Positions 41,005-50,020 are shown, numbered from the stretch's first letter. The stretch: DNA of 64,000 nt from JAWPMT01 sp965227935 (GCA_965227935.1 CBDDGS010000055.1:806001-870000); one strand, 5' to 3'. Notes: a model not told the origin generated them from the sequence alone. A program made the numbers and translations.

Positions 41005-41715
41005 TTACTTCCGCGTTCCCCAGAATAGATTGAAGTATGCGGAGGGATAAAACGACCTGTTGTCCTGTGTTGGGACAAGGATGATCTTTTTTGTGAATAT
41101 TTCAGCGGCAACGCCTATTTCGATACCTGCCACGTTTTTTCTGAAGGTGCCAAACTCAAACAAAACGCCGATTTTCCCATTGAGGCCTGGAACGATGCTT
41201 GATTCGCCCAGGCCCTCGAAGAGCTTGCCGGAGCCATCGATCGCACTGGGGCTGATGTGGACATTGGGATCGTATACTTCACTCTCACCCCCACTCACTA
41301 CATAGTAAGGGGCGACTATTCCTAATGTAGGTCCAATGGCTGCACCAATGTTGATCTGTACCCCTTGCTGGGGAGCTTTCTGAAACATGATTTTTTCATA
41401 GCCATATTGGCCGCGAATGGAGTACAGAAAATTCTGCTTCCCGTAGATGAATGAAGTACCAGTGGCCGGGGAGATGTAGCGACGCTCCTTGGGATGCTTT
41501 ACGTTCAGCATTTCGAACCCGATGGTTCGGTAGATCCCTTCTCCGGCAGATTTGGAAAACTTCATGATGAATCCACCGATCAAACCAGAGTTCGTGTTCT
41601 TGTTGATACCCCAGATGAACTCTCTGCTGTAGCTAAAGTCCTCCTCGTCAATTTGGCTGAATGCCAGGACGGGGCAGAGGAGCAGCACCGGTATTAGTTT
41701 ATGAATCAGATTCAC
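41005..41715 (-). CDS. Exported beta-barrel-like protein
   Basis: This 236-residue protein has a signal peptide (LIPVLLLCPVLAFSQ). The mature part is composed of amphipathic beta strands with aromatic girdles (GLIGGFIMKFSKS, LYSIRGQYGYEKIMFQ, FYPSAYFNLFWG), consistent with a small outer-membrane barrel. No family name is recognised. A good promoter lies 37 bp upstream. It ends 30 bp before lipA and could be co-transcribed with it. Confidence 0.65.
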   Translation of the reverse strand: MNLIHKLIPVLLLCPVLAFSQIDEEDFSYSREFIWGINKNTNSGLIGGFIMKFSKSAGEGIYRTIGFEMLNVKHPKERRYISPATGTSFIYGKQNFLYSIRGQYGYEKIMFQKAPQQGVQINIGAAIGPTLGIVAPYYVVSGGESEVYDPNVHISPSAIDGSGKLFEGLGESSIVPGLNGKIGVLFEFGTFRKNVAGIEIGVAAEIFTKKIILVPTQDNRSFYPSAYFNLFWGTRK

Positions 41716-41751
41716 CTTTCAGGAATATTTCGTACGGTAACAACGAGACTA

Positions 41752-41781
41752 CAAAAGTAATGGTTTGGACAGGCATTCAAA
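41752..41781 (-). promoter_or_regulatory. Bacteroidota-type promoter for the barrel-like gene and lipA
   Basis: On the minus strand a perfect -7 TACTTTTG (41752-41759, TAnnTTTG) and a perfect -33 TTTG (41778-41781) are 18 bp apart. Transcription would start near 41745, about 30 nt before the ATG at 41715. Confidence 0.65.
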
Positions 41782-41866
41782 ATCCCCAGCACTTAGCCTT
41801 TTTCTAGAGGTTTGAGTGTATCGACCTGTCTACCCAGCCGAGCATACCGCAAAAAACGGCCCAAAT

Positions 41867-42229
41867 TCAAACGCGGTTGCTGCCGACTGACTCTTTCGTC
41901 AATCCCTTGATCTCGTCGTAGTCAATGCCGAAGTGCGAGGCCTCGTATACCGCCTCCCCTCCCTTCAGAAGGATGGCCTGAGGCGATTGATGCGGAATAG
42001 AAAGACGCTCCGACACGAGATTGGAAATCTCGCGGAATCGGATCAGATCCAGAAAGTAGGTCATTACCCCTGTCATTTCTCCATCGTCCCATCTCCTGTC
42101 CAGCCTATCCAGGGCTGCAGCGCTGATAGAACATCGCGTGCTGTGCTTGAAAATCAGTACTGGTTGCTCTTTTGATTGCTCGATGAGCCCGTCTACAAGT
42201 TCGTTGCTATCTAATGCCTGCCAATTCAT
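41867..42229 (-). CDS. ytxJ: Bacillithiol-system redox protein, YtxJ family
   Basis: About 120 residues from the ATG at 42229 (an earlier in-frame start would overlap the preceding gene). The thioredoxin-like fold has a single Cys in FKHSTRCSISAAAL, the signature of YtxJ (monothiol). HQSPQAILLKGGEAVYEASHFGI follows with the cis-Pro-like loop. The family is proposed to handle bacillithiol mixed disulfides. It lies 4 bp after the repeat protein gene on the same strand. Confidence 0.9.
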   Translation of the reverse strand: MNWQALDSNELVDGLIEQSKEQPVLIFKHSTRCSISAAALDRLDRRWDDGEMTGVMTYFLDLIRFREISNLVSERLSIPHQSPQAILLKGGEAVYEASHFGIDYDEIKGLTKESVGSNRV

Positions 42230-42233
42230 GGTG

Positions 42234-43736
42234 TCAGTTATTCCAGATCTCCCTTTCCTTCTTATCAAATTTTGGTTTTGAGACCTTTTCCTTAACGCCC
42301 TTGGGCCGCTCTTGGTTCCGATTAATTCCGGCCCAAAATATATTCCACTTCTTGTATCCGTCCCGGACCATCTCGCTCTTGACCAATGCTGCCCTCTTGT
42401 AGCGATAGCTGGGGTGCAGGTCGCCTTTCACTTTCTTTATCTTCATTTTGTGTGGCCCGAGGTATTCACCAAGATCGCTGTGGGCTTTCTTGTAGGTATT
42501 CTTCGAGATGCGCATTCCACTAAAAGGACCCAAATAACCATCGAGGTTGACCTCTCCACCCTTCTTAGGTACGTTGACGAGGTATGGCCCCTTCCACCCG
42601 GAAGTGTTCTCGAGAGGCCCCTTGTACCGGGGCACTTTCCAGACGACAGCTCCTAGCTCCGGGTATTTTGGTGGTGGGCTCCCATGCGTAGATCGTTGTT
42701 TGGGAAAGGGTCCGCTGTACTTGGCGATGTTCTTGTACTTGTTGCGTTCCTGCTTCCACATGACAGGCCCGGCATTCTTCTGTGCCGAAGGTCCGGTCGT
42801 TCGCTTCCAAAAGTCCCGCATGGCGAGGTTGAAAGTGGGTGTGCCGGAGTATCGAGGTCGCACATTATAGTACTTCTTCGGATAGGGCGATGGTGGAGAT
42901 ACGATGGGCAGGACCTTCAGGTCTCGATTGGACCAGGGCATCCCTGTAGCCGACCGGACTTGCGTATTGTACCGCTGGTTGCGAAAGGGCATTTCTGTGG
43001 CTGACAGTTTCCCCGGCTTATATCGCTTGTTTGGAAAGGGCATGCCAGATACCGAGCGGATCTCCGGCTTGTATCTTGTATTGGCAAAAGGCATTCCTGA
43101 AGCAGACAGCTTCATAGGTTTGTATCGCTTGTTTGGGAAGGGCATCCCAGAAGCGGAAAGCTTCATCGGTTTGTATCTTTTATTCGCGAAGGGCATCCCC
43201 GAAGCAGATCGGGCCTGAGGCTTATACCTGCGATTGGAGAAAGGCATGCCGCTCGCCGAGCGTATCTGCGCTGTGTATCTCTTATTTGAAAAAGGGATCC
43301 CACTGGCTGACTGGTTCGGGATCTTGTATCGTTTGTTGGACCAGGGCGAGGAGGATCTTTTCCAGGAAAGTGCTACGCGATCCCGGGCAGTAAAAGGCGA
43401 GCCGGACTTCGAATACCTCGGTGAAACGCGCTTTTGATTGCGATAAGGATCTCGAAAAGAAATGGAGCGATAGTTGGGCCCTCCACCACCGAAAGACACT
43501 GGCCTGGAGTAACGAGGCTGAATGGACCGTCCGCTGGATGTCCTGCCAAATGACAATGACCCCGGGCCCGACGATCGACCTTTCTTGCTGAACAGGCCAC
43601 CGAGAAAACCACGGCCTTCCGTTCTGGATGTCTTCAGCTTGCGATCAGTATCTTCCAGTAACTGGCCATGGACCTCTGAAGACAGAAAGCATACGGCGCA
43701 GAATGTAAGAAACGCTATGGAATGCCTGAGTTGCAT
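42234..43736 (-). CDS. Exported basic protein with 17-residue repeats
   Basis: About 500 residues from the ATG at 43736 (signal peptide QLRHSIAFLTFCAVCFLSSE). The protein is very basic and rich in Arg, Lys, Ser, Tyr and Pro. A first part (about 45-130) is Gly/Ser/Arg-rich. Eight near-perfect 17-residue units (see the repeat entry) fill the next 136 residues. A third part repeats short YKGP-, YSGPF- and YLGPF-like blocks (YSGPFPKQ, YLGPFSGMR, YLGPHKMK). No enzyme domain is seen. It probably forms an extended surface or periplasmic structure binding acidic polymer such as DNA or polysaccharide (inference). YtxJ follows 4 bp downstream. Confidence 0.75.
   Translation of the reverse strand: MQLRHSIAFLTFCAVCFLSSEVHGQLLEDTDRKLKTSRTEGRGFLGGLFSKKGRSSGPGSLSFGRTSSGRSIQPRYSRPVSFGGGGPNYRSISFRDPYRNQKRVSPRYSKSGSPFTARDRVALSWKRSSSPWSNKRYKIPNQSASGIPFSNKRYTAQIRSASGMPFSNRRYKPQARSASGMPFANKRYKPMKLSASGMPFPNKRYKPMKLSASGMPFANTRYKPEIRSVSGMPFPNKRYKPGKLSATEMPFRNQRYNTQVRSATGMPWSNRDLKVLPIVSPPSPYPKKYYNVRPRYSGTPTFNLAMRDFWKRTTGPSAQKNAGPVMWKQERNKYKNIAKYSGPFPKQRSTHGSPPPKYPELGAVVWKVPRYKGPLENTSGWKGPYLVNVPKKGGEVNLDGYLGPFSGMRISKNTYKKAHSDLGEYLGPHKMKIKKVKGDLHPSYRYKRAALVKSEMVRDGYKKWNIFWAGINRNQERPKGVKEKVSKPKFDKKEREIWNN
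42933..43340 (-). repeat. Eight tandem 51-bp repeats inside the basic protein gene
   Basis: The DNA encodes eight units of 17 residues, consensus SNKRYKPxxxSASGMPF, with no gap. Units 4 and 5 are almost identical, and two-fold alternation of KPMKL and KPQAR forms is visible. The register is exact in codons, so length changes keep the frame. Homology-driven expansion is likely. Confidence 0.9.
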
Positions 43737-43810
43737 TTTTGTGCGAAGTGCTATCAAAGATTGCCAAATATCTGGTCAAACTCAAAATTGCCCATGCTGT
43801 GCAGGAATTA

Positions 43811-45781
43811 TTAGTATTGGAGAAGATCTTCCACCCTATCTTTTAACCGTTGTTTGGGTAAAAAATTGTCTTCCAATTCCTTGGCAAACGGCACAGGCGT
43901 ATCAAGGCTGCCAATTCTGGCTACTGGGGCGTCGAGATGTTCGAAGCAATGCTCCCCAATCCAACTGGCGATCTCGGCGCCGATTCCTCCTGTCAACGTG
44001 TCTTCGTGGAGCACCAGTGCTTTGCCGGTTTTCGCCACCGAATCGCGAACTATGTCCTGATCCCACGGCAGTAGCGTCCGCAGATCGATCACCTCAATTT
44101 TGTCATCATGGGAGGCGGCGACATCCATGGCCCAGTGCACACCCAGGCCGTAGGTCACAATTGTCAGCTGGTTACCTGCTGTCTTCAGTTGCCCCTTTCC
44201 GACGGGGACTGTGTAGAATCCCTTGGGCACAGCAGCACTCAATGACCGGTAGAGGTATTTGTGTTCAAAGAACAGATAAGGGTTGGGGTCCTCAATAGCG
44301 GCACACAGGAGCCCTTTCGCGTCAGCCGGGTTGGAGGGGTAAACAATCTTCAATCCTGGGGTATGGAAAAACCACGCCTCATTGGATTGCGAATGGAAAG
44401 GCCCCGCCCCGACGCCGGCGCCCGTCGGCATGCGAATGACGACATCGGCATTCTGCGCCCATCGATAGTGGACCTTAGCCAAGTTATTGATGATCTGATT
44501 GAACCCGCATGTCACAAAATCGGCAAATTGCATTTCCACTACCGATTTCATTCCGGCAATACTCAATCCCAGTGATGCACCGACGATAGCCGATTCGCAT
44601 AACGGCGTATTACGGATGCGCTCCTTTCCAAATTGATAAACGAATCTTTCCGTCACCTTGAATACACCACCATACTCGGCAATGTCCTGACCCATGATGA
44701 TGAGATCCTCGTATCTCTCCAGACATTCGTGCAACCCGTCCGATATGGCGTCGACAAAGCGACGCTCTTCTACTTCGCCTTTGGGGGCCTTCACCTCCTG
44801 CTCATAGGGGCTGTACACATCTCCAAGCTCAGAGGGCTTGGTGAAAGAGACAGGAGGCGCTGCAAATGCTTGCTTCACCGCGTAATCGATGGATCCTCGC
44901 AGGTGGTCCTGGATACTATTGATTTCCTCCGAACTGACACCATCCTTGATGAGAAACTGTTCGTAGCGCTTGACGGGATCGAGCTGTGCCCAGTACTCCA
45001 TCAGTTCTTTGGGCACGTACTTAGTCCCTGAGGCCTCCTCGTGTCCCCTCATTCGAAAGGTCCGTGCTTCCACGATGATCGGTCGTGGCTCCTCGCGAAC
45101 GCTTTCAACAAGTGGTTCGAGGCTATTGAGCACCTCCAGGATATTGTTGCCATCTATACTGTGAGCCTCCATGCCATATGCTGGCCCTTTGACGGTGAAG
45201 GACTCAAAGTTGAACTGCTCACGGCTAGGTGTTGAAAGACCATAGCCGTTGTTTTCAATGACGAAAATGACGGGCAGGGACCAGACAGAGGCCACATTGA
45301 GGGCTTCGTGGAAGTCCCCCTCGCTCGCTCCACCGTCTCCGGTAAATACGAGCGTAGCCTTTGGCAGACCACGTAGCTGAGCGGCCAGCGCGATGCCGTC
45401 GGCGATCCCAAGTTGTGGGCCCAGATGGGAGATCATCCCGACGATCTTGTATTCCTGCGTTCCGAAGTGAAAGGACCGGTCGCGGCCTTTGGTGAATCCT
45501 CCCATCTTGCCCTGAAATTGCTCAAAGAGCTTTTCAAACGGCACACCACGAGTTGTGAAGACGCCCAGGTTTCGGTGCATGGGCAAAATGTACTCGTCGC
45601 TGTCGAGCGCAAGGGCCGCGCCCACAGAGATGGCCTCCTGGCCGATGCCTGAGAACCATTTGCTGATCTTACCCTGCCGTAGTAGGATGAGCATCTTCTC
45701 CTCGATAAGCCGGGGGGTGACCAGCGATTCGTAGATCTCGAGGAGTTTCTTCTTGCTGCGACGTCTCTTTACAAACTTCAT
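43811..45781 (-). CDS. Fused alpha/beta E1 of a branched-chain-type 2-oxoacid dehydrogenase
   Basis: About 656 residues from the ATG at 45781; an in-frame TTG at 45802 lies inside the -7 box, so ATG is preferred. The alpha half (about 1-325) has the thiamine-diphosphate motif GDGGASEGDFHEALNVASVW...NNGYG and a phosphorylation-type loop (RMRGHEEASGTKY). The beta half (about 330-656) has GQDIAEYGGVFKVTERF, FADFVTCGFNQIINNLAK and HSQSNEAWFFHTPGL. It decarboxylates a 2-oxoacid (probably branched-chain) and passes the acyl group to lipoyl-E2, which is not in the window. Bacteroidota often carry this fused form. It is divergent from the M16 gene. Confidence 0.93.
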   Translation of the reverse strand: MKFVKRRRSKKKLLEIYESLVTPRLIEEKMLILLRQGKISKWFSGIGQEAISVGAALALDSDEYILPMHRNLGVFTTRGVPFEKLFEQFQGKMGGFTKGRDRSFHFGTQEYKIVGMISHLGPQLGIADGIALAAQLRGLPKATLVFTGDGGASEGDFHEALNVASVWSLPVIFVIENNGYGLSTPSREQFNFESFTVKGPAYGMEAHSIDGNNILEVLNSLEPLVESVREEPRPIIVEARTFRMRGHEEASGTKYVPKELMEYWAQLDPVKRYEQFLIKDGVSSEEINSIQDHLRGSIDYAVKQAFAAPPVSFTKPSELGDVYSPYEQEVKAPKGEVEERRFVDAISDGLHECLERYEDLIIMGQDIAEYGGVFKVTERFVYQFGKERIRNTPLCESAIVGASLGLSIAGMKSVVEMQFADFVTCGFNQIINNLAKVHYRWAQNADVVIRMPTGAGVGAGPFHSQSNEAWFFHTPGLKIVYPSNPADAKGLLCAAIEDPNPYLFFEHKYLYRSLSAAVPKGFYTVPVGKGQLKTAGNQLTIVTYGLGVHWAMDVAASHDDKIEVIDLRTLLPWDQDIVRDSVAKTGKALVLHEDTLTGGIGAEIASWIGEHCFEHLDAPVARIGSLDTPVPFAKELEDNFLPKQRLKDRVEDLLQY

Positions 45782-45799
45782 TTCTGGGATAGCTGACGG

Positions 45800-45807
45800 C
45801 AAATCTA
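45800..45807 (-). promoter_or_regulatory. -7 element of the fused E1 gene
   Basis: TAGATTTG on the minus strand matches TAnnTTTG. It ends about 20 bp before the ATG at 45781, giving a leader of about 12 nt. No clear -33 TTTG is seen at the right distance. Confidence 0.45.
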
Positions 45808-45851
45808 GTTGATCTGTTGTATCCGTGGCGCCGGGATAGGCCGTGGGATGC

Positions 45852-45859
45852 TACATTTG
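45852..45859 (+). promoter_or_regulatory. -7 element of the M16 peptidase gene
   Basis: TACATTTG matches TAnnTTTG exactly, but lies only 4 bp before the ATG at 45864. Transcription would start at or near the A of the ATG, so the message may be leaderless. No -33 match is seen 18-21 bp upstream. Confidence 0.4.
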
Positions 45860-45863
45860 CCGA

Positions 45864-47102
45864 ATGATTGACTACAAGGAGTTTTATTTGGACAATGGGT
45901 TGCAGGTCATCGTGCATGAGGACGCTCAATCGCCGATTGTATGTCTGAATTTACTCTACAAGGTAGGGTCACGCAATGAACATCCGGACAAGACCGGCTT
46001 TGCCCACCTTTTCGAGCACCTGATGTTTGGTGGCTCGAAGCACATCCCCCAGTTTGATGAGCCTTTGCAGGAGGTAGGCGGTGATAGCAATGCATTTACA
46101 AACACCGACATCACCAACTACTACATCACCATACCAAAAAACAACGTAGAGACGGCCTTTTGGCTCGAATCTGATCGGATGCTTTCGCTCTCATTCGATC
46201 CAGAGGTGCTCGAAGTGCAGCGCAAAGTAGTCATCGAGGAGTTCAAGCAGCGCTACCTCAATCAGCCGTATGGTGACGTATGGCTCAAGATGCGGCCGTT
46301 GGCATATAGGGTGCATCCCTACCAGTGGGCGACTATTGGCAAGAAGATCGATCACATCGCTGATGCCACCATGGACGACGTGAGATCATTCTTTGCTAAC
46401 CACTACGGACCTGACAACGCGATCCTGGTCCTTGCCGGAGGTATTACTGAGCAACAAGTACGACGGCTGGCAGAGAAATGGTTTGGGCCGATTCCAGCCA
46501 TCAAGACCAACGGAGCTATCCTGCCGTCGGAACCCTCGCAGAAAGCGGCACGATTCCAGCTGCTGGAAGACAAGCTGCCTTCCAATGCCATTTACAAGGC
46601 CTATCACATGGGATCGAGGGCTGGTGATGACTACCACCCTACCGATCTACTGAGTGATCTATTGGGGCGGGGCGGCGCCTCCCTCCTGCATGAGCGGCTG
46701 GTGAAGAAGCAGCCTCTTTTTAGCACGATATCAGCGTATGTCCTGGGCAGCGTTGATCCTGGTTTGCTGGTTATCAGCGGCAGGCTTCTGGGGGAGACCT
46801 CATTTGAGCAGGCTGAAGACGCCATTGATGAGGTGCTGACAGAAGTGAAAAAGGGTCAGATCAAGCCAGAAGACCTGGAGAGAATTCAGAATCAGGCGGA
46901 ATCGGCAACAACTTTCGGTGAAGTGGAGGTGCTCAACCGGGCCATGGGATTAGCCTTCGCAGCGTTTCTGGGCGACCCTGCGCTTGTCAATAGCGAGATC
47001 GATGTGATCAGAAGCGTCACAATGGATCAATTGACCGAGAGGGCAAACGACATTCTGACACCAACGAACTGTTCCACCATTCACTATCAAAAAACCGCCT
47101 GA
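45864..47102 (+). CDS. M16 family zinc peptidase
   Basis: About 412 residues from the ATG at 45864; the earlier ATG would fall on the promoter element. The inverted zinc motif HxxEH is in FAHLFEHLMFGG, with the downstream Glu region EVLEVQRKVVIEEFKQR. Two M16 domains are visible (about 1-200, then 210-412 with RAGDDYHPTDLLSDLLGRGG). It has no signal peptide, which suggests a cytosolic peptidase that degrades short peptides. Some M16 proteins work as heterodimers with an inactive partner; none lies here. The ispF gene follows 2 bp after its stop. Confidence 0.9.
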   Translation: MIDYKEFYLDNGLQVIVHEDAQSPIVCLNLLYKVGSRNEHPDKTGFAHLFEHLMFGGSKHIPQFDEPLQEVGGDSNAFTNTDITNYYITIPKNNVETAFWLESDRMLSLSFDPEVLEVQRKVVIEEFKQRYLNQPYGDVWLKMRPLAYRVHPYQWATIGKKIDHIADATMDDVRSFFANHYGPDNAILVLAGGITEQQVRRLAEKWFGPIPAIKTNGAILPSEPSQKAARFQLLEDKLPSNAIYKAYHMGSRAGDDYHPTDLLSDLLGRGGASLLHERLVKKQPLFSTISAYVLGSVDPGLLVISGRLLGETSFEQAEDAIDEVLTEVKKGQIKPEDLERIQNQAESATTFGEVEVLNRAMGLAFAAFLGDPALVNSEIDVIRSVTMDQLTERANDILTPTNCSTIHYQKTA

Positions 47103-47104
47103 CT

Positions 47105-47590
47105 ATGGCAAAACCCAACATACGAGTAGGATACGGGTATGATGTTCATCGCCTGGCCGAGGGCCATCCCTTTTGGCTGGGGGGGATTCAGGTCGAGCAC
47201 ACACATGGCGCTTATGGCCACTCGGATGCAGACGTACTCATACATGTCATTTGCGATGCGCTTTTAGGTGCCGCCAATCTGAGGGACATTGGGTTCCACT
47301 TTTCTGACAAGGATCCACAGTACAAGGGCATTGACAGCAAGATACTCTTGCGCGATGTCATCAAGTTGCTGTCGGATCGTGGGTGGTCTGTAGGCAATGT
47401 CGACGCCACAGTCTGTCTCCAGCTACCTAAGCTCTCTCCACACATAGAAGACATGAAAGCTTGCCTTGCAGAGGTAATGGGTATCGATATCGAGGATGTA
47501 TCGGTGAAGGCGACGACTACGGAAAAGCTGGGATTTGTCGGTAAGGAGGAAGGTGTAGCTGCTCACGCTGTAGCATTGATCTATCGATAA
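47105..47590 (+). CDS. ispF: 2-C-methyl-D-erythritol 2,4-cyclodiphosphate synthase
   Basis: This 161-residue enzyme of the non-mevalonate isoprenoid route makes the cyclic diphosphate. Zinc and substrate residues are visible in GYDVHRLAEGHPFWLGG (Asp and His), GHSDADVLIHVICDALLGA and GFHFSDKDPQYKG. The conserved KATTTEKLGFVG loop and EGVAAHAVALI end are present. It is translated directly after the M16 peptidase; the pairing has no known biochemical meaning. Confidence 0.96.
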   Translation: MAKPNIRVGYGYDVHRLAEGHPFWLGGIQVEHTHGAYGHSDADVLIHVICDALLGAANLRDIGFHFSDKDPQYKGIDSKILLRDVIKLLSDRGWSVGNVDATVCLQLPKLSPHIEDMKACLAEVMGIDIEDVSVKATTTEKLGFVGKEEGVAAHAVALIYR

Positions 47591-47615
47591 CAGTTGGGCG
47601 CACTGCCCACGCCTT

Positions 47616-47636
47616 GAGGCCATCTCACCTGGCCTC
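47616..47636. repeat. Hairpin in a GC-rich spacer between convergent genes
   Basis: Perfect 7-bp arms GAGGCCA and TGGCCTC with a 7-nt loop, without a T-run. The spacer 47591-47747 is clearly richer in GC than the genes around it, and has a further stretch (GACGCCTCAGACCTTGG) that can partly pair with CCTTGAGGC. It may act in transcript ending for both sides, or be a dispersed intergenic repeat. Confidence 0.4.
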
Positions 47637-47747
47637 CTCGCACCGGTCTCCGGCGGCTAAAGCCTATGGCGACGGACGCCTCAGACCTTGGCCGCGCTTC
47701 CCGACGCACGGGCTTTGCCAGTTCTTCAGTTTCGGCTTTCGGCCCGC

Positions 47748-49124
47748 TTAACTACCAAATACAAAGACTTTGTATCCGTTGCAAGCATTGAATAACTGGA
47801 AGCCACCATCCAGTGACAATACTTCCATAGTGAGCAATTCGCCCCCTTCGAAGATCCGGTCGGTCAAGGAGGTAAGGTTATCGCGCTCCTCGTCTGTGAT
47901 CTCATTACCATCGCGTTTCACAATGAAAAGATCTCCCAGCGTAAGGGTCATCAGATTGTTCTCCATCGTGTAGCTAAACTCACGCAAATAGAAATTGACC
48001 TGATTGAAGTCATTGAGGCTCACCCAGCCAAAGGCAGTGAGCTCCTCTCCATTGCCAAGGTCAAAGCCTTGGTACCACTGCTGGACAACGACACCCGGAA
48101 AAGCTGCCTCCACCTCCTGCAGCAGGCTATTGTCATCCTCATCAAATACGGCATTTGGTGAAGCGCCATAAGGATTGTCACCATCTTCTACGAAGGTGGT
48201 GTGCGTCAGGAATAAGGAGGAAGTCATCTCCATAGTGCCAATTCCCGGGACATTGGCACTGTTGAACCGCACTACGGAATCGGTTGTCGATACGCAAAAG
48301 CTCTCGGTCAATTCCTGCAGATTTTCTACGGGTATCTCGGAGATGGTGTAATTAGAGCCATTGTGGCTGGTGCTTATAGGATTGTCCATGAGCAAAATGT
48401 CATTTCTGACAATGAAATTGCTCCGCTCGTCCACCTGTGTTCCGGAGCCATTGGAGAGAATCTCAGCCATCGTTTGTCCTGTAGCTACGCCGATCACATG
48501 GGCACGCCTGTTTTGCAGGTCCAAGGATATGGAAATCGTATGATTGGTCGTAGGGACATAGATGTTGTATGGGACAAAGACACCAGTAATATTGGAGCTC
48601 TGAAAAATTCCTTCTGCCAGGTCCGGGATTGCGTTCACAGAAATCTCATCTGCATCGTTGGGGCCTGCTGGCTCGAAAACGAGAATCGGGCCTAATCCGT
48701 TCTTGGTTCTGAAGACGAGGTTGCCATCTACTTCATTGGAATATACAAACTGGAAGCCTCCGCCTACTGCTTCTGCCAGGAAATGAAACACACCGTAAGT
48801 CTCCATGATGAGTTCTAGTCCCTGCCTGGCATCAATGCGATAGCTTATCGTATCATCCCGAAACTCTCCCGACTCTGTGATCACATCCGACTGTATGCGC
48901 ACCGACCCGTCTTGCTCATATTCCATGATGATGAGAAACTCAGCACCTCCGATACTGGGTTGATAGTCCAGCCGCCAGCCATTGGCAGGTGCTGTCAGAA
49001 GGTCGATCAAGTCGGTAGATGCCTCCTCTACGCGCTCCTCTACAGAGGGTAGCTGCGGCTCCTTGTCGAATTCGCATCCGAAGAAGCCTACTATCAAAAC
49101 GAGCGGAATGAAAATCTTTCGCAT
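47748..49124 (-). CDS. DUF4302 lipoprotein of the SusCD operon
   Basis: This 458-residue protein has a lipobox (VGFFGCEFD). The DUF4302 pattern covers the N-terminal half: ERVEEASTDLIDLLTAPANGW, IMEYEQDGSVRIQSDV, GVFHFLAEAVGGGFQFVYSN and ILVFEPA. The second half is beta-rich with a FQLFNACNGYKVFVFG end. Function unknown, but DUF4302 recurs in operons with SusC, SusD and the zinc metallohydrolase lipoprotein. It probably sits on the cell surface and helps take up or process the substrate. It is the last gene of the operon. Confidence 0.82.
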   Translation of the reverse strand: MRKIFIPLVLIVGFFGCEFDKEPQLPSVEERVEEASTDLIDLLTAPANGWRLDYQPSIGGAEFLIIMEYEQDGSVRIQSDVITESGEFRDDTISYRIDARQGLELIMETYGVFHFLAEAVGGGFQFVYSNEVDGNLVFRTKNGLGPILVFEPAGPNDADEISVNAIPDLAEGIFQSSNITGVFVPYNIYVPTTNHTISISLDLQNRRAHVIGVATGQTMAEILSNGSGTQVDERSNFIVRNDILLMDNPISTSHNGSNYTISEIPVENLQELTESFCVSTTDSVVRFNSANVPGIGTMEMTSSLFLTHTTFVEDGDNPYGASPNAVFDEDDNSLLQEVEAAFPGVVVQQWYQGFDLGNGEELTAFGWVSLNDFNQVNFYLREFSYTMENNLMTLTLGDLFIVKRDGNEITDEERDNLTSLTDRIFEGGELLTMEVLSLDGGFQLFNACNGYKVFVFGS

Positions 49125-49125
49125 A

Positions 49126-50007
49126 CTACAATCTGCTTTGGACCGCTTCTCTCAGTGCTTCCAGGCTTACACCTGTGACACGATCATAGTGATCTATGAT
49201 CGAGGCCAGCTTTTCGTCGATCAAGACTTTCCCTTCATTAGCCCTAAGGCATTCTTCCGTCTCACAATCAGGGTCCAGAATGATGAAGTTTTCATCGAAT
49301 TCTTGATCAAACAAGAAGAAAGCCACAGTTTCCGCGAAGTCTTCGTTGGGTGAACTCGTGGCATAGGGCGAGCAAAAGCCGCGCGAAAGGGCTTCGGCGT
49401 CATTCAGTACAAACCACGAAGTTGGGCCCGTGTAGCCGGGTTCTGCGATAGTTTCGAAGGCATTTGGGAGCTTGTACAACTGATGGACAGTGTGAGCAAA
49501 CTCGTGATAAACGACCTGCAGCTGCAAGTCTCGCCAGGCAGTATCAGTACGGTCGATCGCATTGACATTCACAAAAGTGATCTGTGCGCCGGCGTCAGCA
49601 GTCCCAAGCGTTTCGGTACCATTGGCGTTGAAGATCCGGCCTCCGATAAATACAATTTCCGCTGGTACGTGAGCCCTGAAGAACTCTTCGCCTCCGGGAA
49701 TATCCTCATAAGGCCCTATCCAAAAGTCCTCGACGAAATCCAGCATAGGCCGGACTACTTCTGTGCGTGGTGGCGTACTAAACTGTCCCGGGTTCAGGTA
49801 GTTGTCCACGAAGCGATACCGGATGGCCATGCCATACTCCTGGGTAAAGTTCTCGTCAATGTACCGGTCCAATTCAGTGAATTCGATCTCTACTTCCTTC
49901 TGTGGCACATTGAGCTCCTCCGAGGGGTAGCAAGAACAAAACACGACCGCCAATCCCGTGAAGATCATCAGTTGCTTGAATCGTTGCTTTATCATATTCA
50001 CCTCCAT
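49126..50007 (-). CDS. Substrate-import-associated zinc metallohydrolase lipoprotein
   Basis: This 293-residue protein has lipobox FCSCYPS. The metallopeptidase motif HExxHxxH is seen as YHEFAHTVHQLY (near residue 165), and a third ligand is likely in the NEDFAETVAFFLF glutamate. It belongs to the family found with SusC/SusD and DUF4302. Proposed role: cut peptide or amide links of a substrate at the cell surface before import. Start at 50007 or the in-frame ATG at 49995; either keeps the signal. It starts 13 bp after SusD and ends 1 bp before DUF4302. Confidence 0.88.
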   Translation of the reverse strand: MEVNMIKQRFKQLMIFTGLAVVFCSCYPSEELNVPQKEVEIEFTELDRYIDENFTQEYGMAIRYRFVDNYLNPGQFSTPPRTEVVRPMLDFVEDFWIGPYEDIPGGEEFFRAHVPAEIVFIGGRIFNANGTETLGTADAGAQITFVNVNAIDRTDTAWRDLQLQVVYHEFAHTVHQLYKLPNAFETIAEPGYTGPTSWFVLNDAEALSRGFCSPYATSSPNEDFAETVAFFLFDQEFDENFIILDPDCETEECLRANEGKVLIDEKLASIIDHYDRVTGVSLEALREAVQSRL

Positions 50008-50020
50008 CTATTTAATACTT

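Noticed and set aside
43522..44298. Open plus-strand frame of 258 codons
   Set aside because: It spans the ends of two clear minus-strand genes and shows Pro/Arg-rich shadow composition.
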